The notes beneath the pieces were generated by a model. The model made no database searches. It saw only the letters and a list, made by a program, of their open reading frames with translations, and was not told where the DNA came from. Positions 24,349-33,156 of a DNA stretch of 34,310 bases are shown here, one piece after another. Location: positions 1 to 34,310 of the forward strand of contig CALUYZ010000021.1 of NCBI GenBank assembly GCA_944325175.1, given 5' to 3'. The number at the start of each line of letters is the position of its first letter. Within the stretch, counting starts at the first letter, position 1. Made by a program: the position numbers and the translations under genes. This DNA comes from Candidatus Gastranaerophilales bacterium. GTDB lineage: Bacteria > Cyanobacteriota > Vampirovibrionia > Gastranaerophilales > Gastranaerophilaceae.

Positions 24349-24558
24349 AGTTATACTTAATATGCTTTTGTTGTTAATTTTCCGTTAAAAAGATAATTAA
24401 TAAGGAGTTGAAAGAGAAAATCTAAAAGGAAACCATAAACAGAGCTTTTTCAAAATAAAATTATTGATAGTAACCCATAACCAGGGGGTTAAACTAAAGA
24501 ATGTATTGAATAATAAATTTTTTTAACATATTTTTATTTGTGAATTTTTCTTAGATAA

Positions 24559-24587
24559 TTATGAAATTGCTATGTATATGATATAAT
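24559..24587 (+). promoter_or_regulatory. Promoter of the HTH-methyltransferase operon
   Basis: TTATGA at 24559-24564, a 17-base spacer ending in TG-A, and a perfect TATAAT at 24582-24587. Start expected near 24594, ahead of GGGAAG and the HTH ATG at 24615. Confidence 0.55.
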
Positions 24588-24614
24588 TAGTCCTATTATT
24601 ATGGGAAGTATGTT

Positions 24615-24837
24615 ATGCCTGTTTCATATAATAAATTATGGAAATTGCTTATAGATGAGAAAATAAGCAAAGCAGAACTAGGAAGAATGACTGGCATTTT
24701 ACCCAATACAATGACAAAACTCAATCGCAATGAGGAAGTTAAAATTGTCTATTTTAAGTAAAATATACAAAACTTTAAATTCTGACATAGGAAATATTGT
24801 TGAGTATATCAGTGGAGGAGCAACGGAGGAGATATAA
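24615..24837 (+). pseudogene. Small XRE/Cro-type HTH regulator, frameshifted
   Basis: The first 42 codons read MPVSYNKLWKLLIDEKISK then AELGRMTGILPNTMTKLNRN, a Cro/C1-type helix-turn-helix. A stop follows at 24759-24761 after KIVYFK. Removing one A from the A4 run at 24741-24744 lets the frame continue as KLSILSKIYKTLNSDIGNI then VEYI to the TAA at 24835-24837, the expected 73-residue family length and ending. That stop overlaps the ATG of the methyltransferase by one base, so the intact form would be a translationally coupled controller of the modification genes. The first frame alone would give a 48-residue truncated protein. Confidence 0.7.
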
Positions 24838-25730
24838 TGAAAAAGAAAAAAGACATTATTCCCCCTGTTGTTATTTCATTTGATTACATCAGAAATTCTA
24901 ATTGCATTGATGGAATGAATACATTGCCATCAAATTGCATAGATTTAATTATTGCTGACCCTCCTTACAATCTTTCAAAAAGTAGAGATTGGAAATGGGA
25001 CAATAGTGCTTCTCTTGCTGGGATGGGAGGTAACTGGAATATCACTAATGAAAATTGGGATAATATGCCCCTTGAAGATTATTTTAATTTTTCTTTAGCT
25101 TGGTTATCAGAAGCAAAAAGAATACTAAAGCCTACCGGTTCAATGTGGATATTTGGAACCTATCATAACATAGGGATAATAAATTTTGCTTGTCAGATGC
25201 TTGGGATAGAAATTATTAATGAAGTAATCTGGTATAAGAAAAATGCTTTTCCTAATTTATCGGGAAGAAGGCTTACTGCAAGTCATGAAACAATTCTTTG
25301 GACACATTCTGGCGGCAAAAAACGTAATTATTTTTTTGACTATGATTATTCAAAAAATGGTGATTTTCCCAGTGATAAATTAAAAATACCAGGAAAACAG
25401 ATGCGCACAGTGTGGGATTTATCTAATAATAAGCAACAAGAAGAACTAAAATTTGGCAAACATCCAACACAAAAACCCATTAAAATTCTAACTCGTATAA
25501 TAAAGCTGTCATCTCGTCCTGGAGATGTAATACTTGCTCCTTTTGCTGGAGCTGGAAGTGAATGTGTGGCGGCAAAAATAGTAGGGCGCCATTATATTGG
25601 CTTCGAGACAGATAAAGAATATTGCAGAATTTCAGAAGAACGTTTGGCTTATACTGAAAAAGAAAACGAACAAATCAACCTATTTCAAATTAAGCAAGGG
25701 GGAATGAGCATTGATAAAACCCGTGATTAA
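24837..25730 (+). CDS. DNA methyltransferase, beta class (N6-adenine or N4-cytosine)
   Basis: 297 residues. It has DPPYNL at 41-46 before the SAM-binding PFAGAGSE (FAGAG at 236-240), the beta-class motif order, with HPTQKP just ahead of the latter as in typical type II beta enzymes. It should methylate adenine N6 or cytosine N4 in the recognition sequence of the neighbouring endonuclease. GGAGGAG gives a strong ribosome-binding site. It overlaps the HTH stop by one base and the second methyltransferase by 20 bases, so the three form one plus-strand operon. Confidence 0.92.
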   Translation: MKKKKDIIPPVVISFDYIRNSNCIDGMNTLPSNCIDLIIADPPYNLSKSRDWKWDNSASLAGMGGNWNITNENWDNMPLEDYFNFSLAWLSEAKRILKPTGSMWIFGTYHNIGIINFACQMLGIEIINEVIWYKKNAFPNLSGRRLTASHETILWTHSGGKKRNYFFDYDYSKNGDFPSDKLKIPGKQMRTVWDLSNNKQQEELKFGKHPTQKPIKILTRIIKLSSRPGDVILAPFAGAGSECVAAKIVGRHYIGFETDKEYCRISEERLAYTEKENEQINLFQIKQGGMSIDKTRD

Positions 25731-26514
25731 ATGGAGCGGAAGTAAGCGTTCTCAGTCTGCAAAAATCAAATCTTTTTTTCCAAATACATACGGCACATAC
25801 TATGAGCCATTTTTAGGCGGAGGAGCCATGTTATATGCAATTACCCCAGAAAAAAGTGTTTGTGGAGATATTTGCAAGCCATTAATTGATTTGTGGATTG
25901 AAATACGAAATAACCCAGAAAAACTTGCCGATAGCTATAGGCATAGATGGAATAGACTTCAGAAAGAAGGCTATACCGCATATTACAGCATAAGAGACGA
26001 ATTTAATAAAAATAGGTCTCCTTATGATCTCTTATTTCTTTCAAGGACTTGTGTTAATGGCTTAATTAGATTTAATGATAAAGGCGAATTTAATAATTCA
26101 TTGCATTATTCAAGACCAGGCATTAAGCCAGACACTCTGCAAGAAATAATAATTGACTGGTCAAACCATGTTCAAAATACAGAGTTTATGGCTACAGATT
26201 ATTTCACTACAACATCAACTGCTAAGAAAGGCGATGTTGTATATCTTGATCCTCCGTATTTTCATACTAAGGGTAGATATTTTGGCGCAATAGATTACAA
26301 TCGTTTTCTTGAATATCTCGAAGACCTTAATAGTAGGGGTGTTAAATATCTTTTGTCCTTTGATGGTGTGCGAGGTAATGAAGATTTCACTGTAGAGATT
26401 CCAAGTAATTTGTATAAACGGCATAAACTTTTGCCATCTGGAACTTCAACTTTCAAAAAAGTAATAGATAAACAGACAGAGGAAGTTTTTGAGTCTCTTT
26501 ATCTGAATTATTAA
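25711..26514 (+). CDS. Dam-type DNA adenine methyltransferase, alpha class
   Basis: 267 residues from a TTG start with AGGGGGA upstream. The order is PFLGGG at 33-38 then DPPY at 180-183, with KWSGSKR near the N-terminus, as in the Dam/DpnM alpha class of N6-adenine methyltransferases. Having one alpha and one beta enzyme next to a single endonuclease is typical of systems with an asymmetric site, each enzyme protecting one strand, or of DpnII-like systems with a second methylase. The gene stops immediately before the convergent endonuclease gene. Confidence 0.92.
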   Translation: MIKPVIKWSGSKRSQSAKIKSFFPNTYGTYYEPFLGGGAMLYAITPEKSVCGDICKPLIDLWIEIRNNPEKLADSYRHRWNRLQKEGYTAYYSIRDEFNKNRSPYDLLFLSRTCVNGLIRFNDKGEFNNSLHYSRPGIKPDTLQEIIIDWSNHVQNTEFMATDYFTTTSTAKKGDVVYLDPPYFHTKGRYFGAIDYNRFLEYLEDLNSRGVKYLLSFDGVRGNEDFTVEIPSNLYKRHKLLPSGTSTFKKVIDKQTEEVFESLYLNY

Positions 26515-28569
26515 TCATTTTAAGAAAAACTGATTATTGCCAGTAGCAGTATATTTTTGCAATATAAACTCTTTAAGAACTTGACTACGTTTTGTGGAAG
26601 GAATGATTTCAATCTCCCAACCTATTTTTTTTGATGTCATTACTGGATTCATGACAAATAGTATTTCGCAATTTTTCAAGAATACCGAAGTTGGAGGTTC
26701 TGCATATTTTTTAAAATATGCAGCCGCAGGAATAGTCTCGAAATTAGAAAAAGATACTTTTTTATCACCCCATTGCCATTCTGCATTTTGAGAAAATTTT
26801 TGCCGCTTTGCGCTCGGGATATAATCCATTAAATGTTTTACATATGCAATAAGTTTATTACCTACATCTGTTTCTAAGTCTGATGATTTTTCTTTAGATT
26901 CGACAGAAAGAAGAATTGGCTTATCAAATACTCCAAAAATTTCGATAATATGATCAGGTCTTTTGCCATTAATTACATCGCTTACTCTTGGAAGTGATAA
27001 CCATCTGCTTTCATAATTATTGTCAATTACAGAAAGACCACTCCAATCTCCCCCAGGAGGATTACACATTCCTTCAAAACACACTTCATTAAGTATATAT
27101 GTAAACAAGTAATGTATTCCTGTATCAACATCATCTTCGCCGTAATTTGTAGGTATAGCAGGAAAACAAGGTTTTGATTCTATTTTTTTTCTGACACCAA
27201 TGTTAGCAAAATGTCTTTTTATTGCTGAAGTATCATATATGCGTTGCACATTGTATTTTTTCTTTGCCAAAACAGGAGCATCTATTGCAACAAAATTGCT
27301 TAGAGCAAGAATAGACCGCCAAAGACCATTACTATCAGCAAGTTTTAAAGGTTGCGAGTCTAAAAGATTTAGGTTTGCTTCAATTATCGGTCCATAGATA
27401 TATGTCATTATATCAACATCAGAAGCTGAAAGCATAGTTGCCAAGGGGAGTAGTCCTCTATCGGGCCGGTTATCATCCCCACGGGGTTTAAAACCTTTAA
27501 GTAAAGCAATAATTAAGTGCTTTTTACTGTTGCCTATTGCATTAATTACTATATCGTTTGTATTTGGGTATAATTTGAATACCTTTTTTGCAAATATAGC
27601 TCTTTTTTCTGCCGGAATAATGCCAAATGGTAAATCTCTTGATGCAAAACCTATGCTTAATTGATCAACAAGTTTGACAATATCTTCAGAATAACCATGA
27701 TGACTTTTAGCTGCTATTGTTTTGTGGAAATTAAATCTTTTTCTATCAATAGCAAAGTCAACAATATCTTCTCCAACAAGGCTATATATTTCTTGCCATT
27801 CATCAGCAGTATAATTTATTCTATCATCTGTTTTTTTGGCAAGAAACTTAACGACATTCATATTTTTATTAAGAATTACATTCTCTTCTAATTGAGTATT
27901 TAATCCAAGTAATTTTTTTATGATGTATGCACCTAATTCTTTAGAACCAAAATCGTCTTCGTTAAATTCTTTTATTACACTATCTTTTGAACGGTCAAAT
28001 TCTTCAGATTTTGTATATAATTGAGCTATAAAGTTGCCAGTGTTTTTTGAATAATTTATATAGCTATAAGGAACGGCAGCATTTGGAAATCTTAGGTTTT
28101 TACGCTTTCTTGTTGATTTATCCAGTTCATATTTTACAAAATCTACAATATAAATGTAAGGACATCCTGTTCGGCCAATTGAAAATGCGCGTGCACTACG
28201 CTGCCATGCTTGGTTGCCTGCTTGTAGTGCTGAACAAAATTCAATTCCAAGCAATATTCGTTCTTCTGCATTATTTTCTATTACAGATATTATTGAATCA
28301 GGGGTTTCATCAAAAAAACTCCCTGCTTCTTTTAGGATGTTAAAAATGTTGCCACCCCACCGTTTTTTAGTATTTTTGTTAAATCCAGGAAGCAATTCTA
28401 AACACCACTGGATATTGTTACCTAAATAAGTTGCTTCAATTGTTAACGTGATTGTAGAAGGAGATACTAATTTTGAATATATTTTTTTTGGTTTCAATGC
28501 TTTAATAATAATTTTTGCAATACGTTCGCACTCTACAATGTTGTCACCATGAATTCTGTATGTGTTCAT
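26515..28569 (-). CDS. Predicted type II restriction endonuclease
   Basis: 684 residues. Position, convergent to two methyltransferases and downstream of an XRE controller, is the main evidence. A PD-(D/E)XK core is visible near the C-terminus: RPDHIIEIFG (Pro538-Asp539) and LLSVESKEK (Glu557, Lys559). The N-terminus (YRIHGDNIVECER) and a central GNQAWQRSARAFSIGRTG are conserved-looking but I cannot assign a named enzyme. The large size suits a type II enzyme with separate recognition and cleavage domains, perhaps IIS. AAGGA precedes the ATG. The 13-base gap to the XRE gene implies one operon. Confidence 0.75.
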   Translation of the reverse strand: MNTYRIHGDNIVECERIAKIIIKALKPKKIYSKLVSPSTITLTIEATYLGNNIQWCLELLPGFNKNTKKRWGGNIFNILKEAGSFFDETPDSIISVIENNAEERILLGIEFCSALQAGNQAWQRSARAFSIGRTGCPYIYIVDFVKYELDKSTRKRKNLRFPNAAVPYSYINYSKNTGNFIAQLYTKSEEFDRSKDSVIKEFNEDDFGSKELGAYIIKKLLGLNTQLEENVILNKNMNVVKFLAKKTDDRINYTADEWQEIYSLVGEDIVDFAIDRKRFNFHKTIAAKSHHGYSEDIVKLVDQLSIGFASRDLPFGIIPAEKRAIFAKKVFKLYPNTNDIVINAIGNSKKHLIIALLKGFKPRGDDNRPDRGLLPLATMLSASDVDIMTYIYGPIIEANLNLLDSQPLKLADSNGLWRSILALSNFVAIDAPVLAKKKYNVQRIYDTSAIKRHFANIGVRKKIESKPCFPAIPTNYGEDDVDTGIHYLFTYILNEVCFEGMCNPPGGDWSGLSVIDNNYESRWLSLPRVSDVINGKRPDHIIEIFGVFDKPILLSVESKEKSSDLETDVGNKLIAYVKHLMDYIPSAKRQKFSQNAEWQWGDKKVSFSNFETIPAAAYFKKYAEPPTSVFLKNCEILFVMNPVMTSKKIGWEIEIIPSTKRSQVLKEFILQKYTATGNNQFFLK

Positions 28570-28582
28570 AAGTTAATCCTTA

Positions 28583-28789
28583 TTATAATTCCTTAAATAG
28601 TGCACTAAGAGTTACGCCTAGACCGTCAGCTATTTTCTTAATATTTATAATTGAAATATTGCGCTTTCCAGCCTCAACGGAAGCAAAGTATGTTCGATCC
28701 ATACCTATTTTTAATGCAAATTTTTCTTGGCTCAGTCCTATTCCTTGTCTTAGTTTACGTATTCGTTTACCCAAATCTTCAATAATCAT
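28583..28789 (-). CDS. XRE-family controller (C) protein of the restriction system
   Basis: 68 residues from the ATG at 28789, preceded by GGGAG nine bases upstream; a TTG seven codons earlier is less likely. The helix-turn-helix is clear: LGKRIRKLRQGIGLSQEKFA then LKIGMDRTYFASVEAGKRN, the layout of restriction-modification controller proteins, which delay endonuclease expression until methylation is established. It sits directly upstream of the endonuclease on the same strand. With the broken HTH at 24615 the island has two regulators, one for each operon. Confidence 0.88.
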   Translation of the reverse strand: MIIEDLGKRIRKLRQGIGLSQEKFALKIGMDRTYFASVEAGKRNISIINIKKIADGLGVTLSALFKEL

Positions 28790-29059
28790 GCAGATGTGCT
28801 CCCATGCCAATATTTTATGGATATTCTGATTTTAAAACAACGGACTATATACAACAATAAAAATCGTAAACAAATGCAATTTAAAATGAATAAATACAGA
28901 CTAATAATTTTAAATAAGTTATATAGTTAGTACTGTTTAAGTTATCTAATTTGATAAATTCTTGTTTCCTATAATATAATTCTTTCTTGGCATTAAAGAG
29001 TTTATTCAACAAGTTTTTTTGAATTTTGCACTTGTCATTAAATGCTATTATTTTTAATT

Positions 29060-29430
29060 TTATATTATATTATTTACTTTAAGTGGTGAATTATATTTAA
29101 AATCAAACACCACCTTGCCTTTATTATTTAATAAATCCCACTCACCATTTAATTTAAGTGAAAAATACTTTTTATTTTTTGTTGACTGTATGTTTCTAAT
29201 ATTCAAGATTTTTTACTCCAAGGCGATTAAATACATCTAAAATTCATTTTTATAATAATTTGTTAAATCATCATAAATAACTTCAATTAATGGCCCACCC
29301 CTTTGGTGATTAGAGTTGTCTTGCTATTAAAAATTGCAACTGCATATTCAATATCTTAAAATGGTATTATTTTTTTCATATTTAAAAAGTTTATCCAAGA
29401 ATTTACCCTTCCCTTTTCATTAATCTGATA
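29060..29430 (-). pseudogene. Decayed gene remnant inside the island
   Basis: On the minus strand three protein-like stretches in different frames follow one another, each cut by stops. The first (about 29430 to 29300) contains INEKGRVNSWINFLNMKK and DIEYAVAIFNSKTTL, with one stop between. The second contains RGGPLIEVIYDDLTNYY. The last (29060 to about 29210) reads KYFSLKLNGEWDLLNNKGK and VVFDFKYNSPLK before TAA at 29060-29062. I do not recognise the parent. It was probably a gene of the island lost by frameshift and substitution. The rest of 28790-29469 shows nothing further. Confidence 0.45.
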
Positions 29431-29469
29431 TATTAGTATGTCAAATTTGGAAACTTGAAAGTAAATTCT

Positions 29470-29640
29470 GGACTAGGTAAAAGCAAAATAGAGAATTTCA
29501 GAAGCATTTCCTCTATAAATTCTCTTAAAATCCCGCCAATATATTTTCAATTAAGTTTGCATAGCAAAAAGCCCCCTGAAATCGGACATTAGTAGGTTAT
29601 TTGTTTCTTTAAAATACTCAAAGGCTTTAAACTTTAAAAT
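29470..29640. repeat. Long direct repeat, right copy, abutting the tmRNA 3' end
   Basis: Partner of 24174-24348, in the same orientation. It ends six bases before the 3' end of the tmRNA gene, so in the uninterrupted chromosome this sequence was probably the region just downstream of ssrA. The two copies bracket ~5.1 kb with the complete restriction-modification system. Confidence 0.8.
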
Positions 29641-29645
29641 AAAAA

Positions 29646-30047
29646 TGGAGATGGTGGGAGTCGAACCCACGTCCAAAACGGCATCGGGCGAATGTCTACA
29701 ATGCTTAGATTTTAATTATTTAGGTTGGACAAGGGAAAAATCAGAACCTTATTATCTAACCATAGCTTATTTTAAAGATAAGCAACTTTTAAGGCTATGG
29801 CTTGATGCGCACCGCCTTAAAAATGCGCACTGTACTTGCTAAGCTGACCTTGTAATTCTGCAAGTTCAAATTACAAAGTGGCTACACCTAATTTGTTAGG
29901 CTGCTTTTCTTGCAGAAACTGCAAAAGCATTTCTAGCGTCTACAACGTTGTTAGCGTTTATTTTTTCGTCTTGTTGATAACGGAGAACTACCCTCCGGCA
30001 TGCAATCCGACAGATGCACCCGCCCTGTCAAAATCCTTTACATCCCC
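29646..30047 (-). ncRNA. ssrA: Transfer-messenger RNA
   Basis: The 3' T-arm is CGTGGGTTCGACTCCCAC. The acceptor pairs GGGGATG (30047-30041) with CATCTCC (29653-29647), with G-U as the third pair, the alanine identity element. The discriminator A is at 29646 and CCA is not encoded. The tag reading frame at 29955-29896 gives ANNVVDARNAFAVSARKAA and a TAA stop; the ANN start and terminal AA match SsrA tags, and the ANN(V/I)V start resembles cyanobacterial tags. Length is ~402 bases, one-piece form. With SmpB it rescues stalled ribosomes and marks peptides for proteolysis. Confidence 0.96.
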
Positions 30048-30071
30048 AAATTTTCAATGTTCAACATTTTT

Positions 30072-30080
30072 ATTATAACA
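30072..30080 (-). promoter_or_regulatory. Extended -10 promoter of ssrA
   Basis: Read on the minus strand, TG-T-TATAAT lies about 25 bases upstream of the mature tmRNA 5' end, giving a short leader that RNase P would remove. No clear -35. Confidence 0.45.
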
Positions 30081-30101
30081 TAACAGAAAAATTTTTATAG
30101 T

Positions 30102-30353
30102 TTATGGAACGGGGTCATAGCCGCCTTTATGGTAGGGGTGGCATTTTAAAATTCTTTTTACGCCTAAAAAGCCGCCTTTAATGACGCCGTATTTTTGAAT
30201 TGCTTCGTAAGTATAAGCTGAACAGGTTGGGTAAAAACGGCAAGTTGGGGGAGTTAATTTTGAGAATTTTTGATAAATTCTAATCAACCCCAAAATTATT
30301 TTTTGAGCTAAATTTTCTTTTTTAGTGGGTTTCCCAATATTTAATCGCCTCAT
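30102..30353 (-). CDS. yidD: Membrane protein insertion efficiency factor YidD
   Basis: 83 residues with all the family hallmarks: [54 protein letters not shown] and a terminal DPVP. YidD is a small amphipathic protein at the inner membrane face that helps YidC/Sec insertion; the three conserved cysteines are present. It overlaps the upstream PurD-like gene by 32 bases and is presumably translated by coupling. The usual rnpA-yidD-yidC setting is absent here. Confidence 0.95.
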   Translation of the reverse strand: MRRLNIGKPTKKENLAQKIILGLIRIYQKFSKLTPPTCRFYPTCSAYTYEAIQKYGVIKGGFLGVKRILKCHPYHKGGYDPVP

Positions 30354-31392
30354 CTAAAAGTTTTATTGTTTCATTATCTGCAACATATTTTAAAATATCA
30401 ATGGTTTTTGACATTGTATTTTTGCTATCTGTTATTATTTCATCTTTTGCATCTATTGAAATTGCATATTTAGGGCTTATATTTATTTCTGTTTTATTTT
30501 GGTTTAATTCGCCTGTTGTAGAATCTATCAGGATTTGCTCAAGTTCATCTTCTATGAGTTCAAGCGCAATATTTGTGTCAAGTTCGCTGAAAAATGGTAA
30601 AAAGTTTTCAAAATAAACATTTTCGTTTTTGTCAACAACAAACTTTAACCCCAAAATGCCTCTATAGTCATATCCTTCTTCCATTAAGGCGTTTAAAATG
30701 GTTGGAGTTATTATGTTTTCCACTTTTGATTTAACGTTTTCTTTAATGTATTTGTCATTATTTGTTGAAACTTCATCAAAATATGAAACGGTTTGAAATA
30801 AATTATAAGCCAAAGCACCGTCTTGAAGTAAATATTTTGTATAAATTATGCCCTCAATGTAGTTTTCAATTAAAACCTTTTTGTTTCCTGTTTGAAATAA
30901 ATTTTCAATTCTTTTCCTTGCGTTTCTTTTTGTTTCAAACGCTCTTGGGGGCTCTAATTCGTTTGTTTTGTCAGGGCGAATAATAAGCGGAAAATCTGCT
31001 GTTTGAATATATTCAAGGGCGGCTGCTTCTCTTTCAAAAACCGCAAATTTGGGCGTTAAAATTTTATTTTTGTATGCAAATTTTTTAGCGGTAGAATTAT
31101 TCAAAAACAATGGTGCCATAGCATCATCGGGTGAAATTACCATGCAGTCGCTACAAGCTTCAAGTTCTTCTTTAAGCCCTAAATTAAAATAAATTTCATC
31201 AACTAAAATTAAAAGATTAATTTCATTTGCAATAATGAAATCTTTAATTTCTTCTAAATTGTCAATTTGAACATCAATATTATTTGCAAATTCGCAATTT
31301 GAATTTGAAAAAACGATGTTCTTTTTGTTTTGTGCTAACTTTTGGGCAACTTTTTTTGCCTTATTTGATTTTCCAAGAACTATGCAAAGCAT
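30322..31392 (-). CDS. PurD-like ATP-grasp protein
   Basis: 356 residues. The layout follows phosphoribosylamine-glycine ligase: an N-terminal Rossmann-like part ([38 protein letters not shown]), then ATP-grasp ([70 protein letters not shown]). PurD catalyses the second step of purine synthesis. However the protein is ~60-70 residues shorter than normal PurD, the N-terminal G.GGREHA signature is replaced by LGKSNKA, and the usual FGDPE is FENFLPFF. It is therefore a divergent paralog whose substrate is uncertain rather than certain PurD. No ribosome-binding site is visible. Confidence 0.65.
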   Translation of the reverse strand: MLCIVLGKSNKAKKVAQKLAQNKKNIVFSNSNCEFANNIDVQIDNLEEIKDFIIANEINLLILVDEIYFNLGLKEELEACSDCMVISPDDAMAPLFLNNSTAKKFAYKNKILTPKFAVFEREAAALEYIQTADFPLIIRPDKTNELEPPRAFETKRNARKRIENLFQTGNKKVLIENYIEGIIYTKYLLQDGALAYNLFQTVSYFDEVSTNNDKYIKENVKSKVENIITPTILNALMEEGYDYRGILGLKFVVDKNENVYFENFLPFFSELDTNIALELIEDELEQILIDSTTGELNQNKTEINISPKYAISIDAKDEIITDSKNTMSKTIDILKYVADNETIKLLDEAIKYWETH

Positions 31393-31468
31393 TTTAAAAT
31401 TATAACATAATAAAATTTATTTAATAAAATTTTGATTTTTCATTAATAAAACCCCTGTATGAGTTTTA

Positions 31469-31497
31469 TTGAATTGGGAGTTAAAATGTGTTACCAT
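31469..31497 (+). promoter_or_regulatory. Promoter of the third prepilin-Lcl gene
   Basis: TTGAAT at 31469-31474, a 17-base spacer with TG extension, and TACCAT at 31492-31497. An 8-bp dyad (aataaaac / gttttatt, 31445-31470) overlaps the -35 and could be an operator. Confidence 0.4.
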
Positions 31498-31566
31498 AAA
31501 GGAATGTAAGCATTTCTTAACGAATTAAGAGTTTAGCATTGCGGAATTTTTGCAAAGGAGTTTTTA

Positions 31567-32526
31567 ATGAAAAAGGCTAAAAAGCAAGCTTTCACCCTAA
31601 CGGAAGTGCTTATAGCTCTTGTAACAATAGGTATTATTGCAGCAATAATGATACCTGCCATTTTGCTAAATTTCAATAAAAGAGCTTGGGATACACAGCG
31701 AAAAGCTTTATTTACAAGGCTTACACAGGCTATTCAACAAATGGAAACTTTGGGTAATTACGGTGTTACAATCGGCACGGGCTCAGACGTTTCAGTGGCT
31801 GAAAATTTTATTTTAAACGGCCTTAGTAAAGTATATAAAATTAATACGGTTTGTAATTTAAACAAATTGGGTCATTGCGGTATTCCTGAAAAATTGAGAA
31901 TTTTAGGCGGATTGTCTGAGGTTTCTTTTCCGACAAAAATGAGCGAACTAAACCCTGTTTTATTGCAAAATATAGGGCAAAAAGGTTCTGATGAAGGCAG
32001 CAATGTTGACACCGATGCTGCCGCTTTTACAACATTAAACGGCGAAAGCATTGCCGTATTTTACAATCCCTATTGCGGTGCTATAAGCACATCAAATCAT
32101 TATGTTCAAAATAAAATGTGTGTAAATTTTGTTTATGATTTGAACGGCGCTCAAGGACCAAACCAAGTTGGTAAAGATATTGGCTTTATAACCGCATTTT
32201 ATAAAAATGATTCATCGGTTGTGGCTCCGATTCCTTATGTAATTAACGGCTTATCTGCTTCTTCTTTTAGTGAAAGTGCCGATATAATTGATGCGGTTAC
32301 ATCTTGCAGCACACTTGATAAAGATTTAAGGCTTCCCGATAAAGATGAACTTGCCTCAATATTTGTAAATGCTCTTTTTGTAAATCTTACCGAAGGCAAT
32401 TATTGGTCGGGTTCTATAATATCTGCGGGCATAAACGGTTATGCATGGGAACAAAATTTTGCAGACGGTAATCAGCTTAAAGCCGTTCGTTCTCTCACAA
32501 ATGCGGTGCGCTGTATAGCTAAATAA
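31567..32526 (+). CDS. Prepilin-like protein with C-terminal Lcl/DUF1566-like domain (copy C)
   Basis: 319 residues, homologous along its whole length to the two prepilins at the left end of the window. The signal is MKKAKKQA then FTLTE, with Glu13 and a hydrophobic helix. Shared internal blocks include LSKVYKIN, FPTKMSELNP, NKMCVNFVYDLNG and GPNQVGKDIGFITAFY. The C-terminal module has LRLPDKDELASIF, YWSGSIISAG, YAWEQNFADGN and a final VRCIAK. GCAAAGGAG precedes the ATG. It stands alone, 29 kb from its paralogs and on the other strand, so it is a dispersed member of a multigene surface-protein family. Confidence 0.85.
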   Translation: MKKAKKQAFTLTEVLIALVTIGIIAAIMIPAILLNFNKRAWDTQRKALFTRLTQAIQQMETLGNYGVTIGTGSDVSVAENFILNGLSKVYKINTVCNLNKLGHCGIPEKLRILGGLSEVSFPTKMSELNPVLLQNIGQKGSDEGSNVDTDAAAFTTLNGESIAVFYNPYCGAISTSNHYVQNKMCVNFVYDLNGAQGPNQVGKDIGFITAFYKNDSSVVAPIPYVINGLSASSFSESADIIDAVTSCSTLDKDLRLPDKDELASIFVNALFVNLTEGNYWSGSIISAGINGYAWEQNFADGNQLKAVRSLTNAVRCIAK

Positions 32527-32638
32527 TATAAAAAACCGTTTTTCCTATAACAAGAAGAATAAAATCGGCTTTTAAATGTTTTTTAAAAGAAATTCATTTA
32601 TATCTAAAAAATAAATTTTTATAAAAAGTACAAAAAAT

Positions 32639-32893
32639 TTAAACTTCAATAAAAAGCTTTCTTCCCACAATGTTTGGTACGCCGTTATAATATCCCGCAA
32701 AATACCCGCCTGCAACGGGTTGGTTTTTGGCATAATTGGCGCTTGAGCCTGTAAAATTTGTATTTACAAAGGGGTTGTTGCCATCTGAACTTGCAAAGGG
32801 GTTATTGCTTTTTTGTTCAACTTTTGAAACAGAAGGTGCATAAAAAGCTGAATTTATTGATTGATTAATCAAAGAAACTAAATTTGAAAACAT
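32639..32893 (-). CDS. Small Asn/Gly-rich protein with NNPF repeats
   Basis: 84 residues. AAAAGG seven bases before the ATG supports the start. A short amphipathic helix (NLVSLINQSINSAF) leads into a low-complexity region with two NNPF repeats (NNPFASSDG, NNPFVNTN) and a C-terminal block (GGYFAGYYNGVPNIVGRKLF) that looks more ordered. No signal peptide or membrane segment. I do not recognise the family. Its own promoter is likely, as both neighbours run the other way. Confidence 0.65.
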   Translation of the reverse strand: MFSNLVSLINQSINSAFYAPSVSKVEQKSNNPFASSDGNNPFVNTNFTGSSANYAKNQPVAGGYFAGYYNGVPNIVGRKLFIEV

Positions 32894-33156
32894 TATAAAA
32901 CCTTTTTAAAAACCTATTTTCTATTTAATGATGATTGGCATTTTGTCTATTTTATTATTGCATATAACTTTATAAAACTATACAAAAAATATAAAAAATA
33001 CTGTTTTTAATCTATATAAATATTCAATTTTTATTATTTGTGTTCAAAATTAAAAATCCGTGATATTATTTTATTAACTAAATATTGTATAAATAAGTTT
33101 TAAAATAAATAAAATAACTTAAATAATTATATTTAGCGGCTTTTATCACACTTTAT

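Noticed and set aside
24174..29640. Direct repeats as ends of an insertion sequence or integrative element.
   Set aside because: No transposase or integrase is encoded between them, there are no terminal inverted repeats, and the repeats are long and diverged, which fits target duplication better.
29645..29842. A plus-strand open frame beginning MEMVGVEPTSKTA.
   Set aside because: It is the antisense of the tmRNA tRNA-like 3' domain; such frames are a known false call over tmRNA and tRNA genes.
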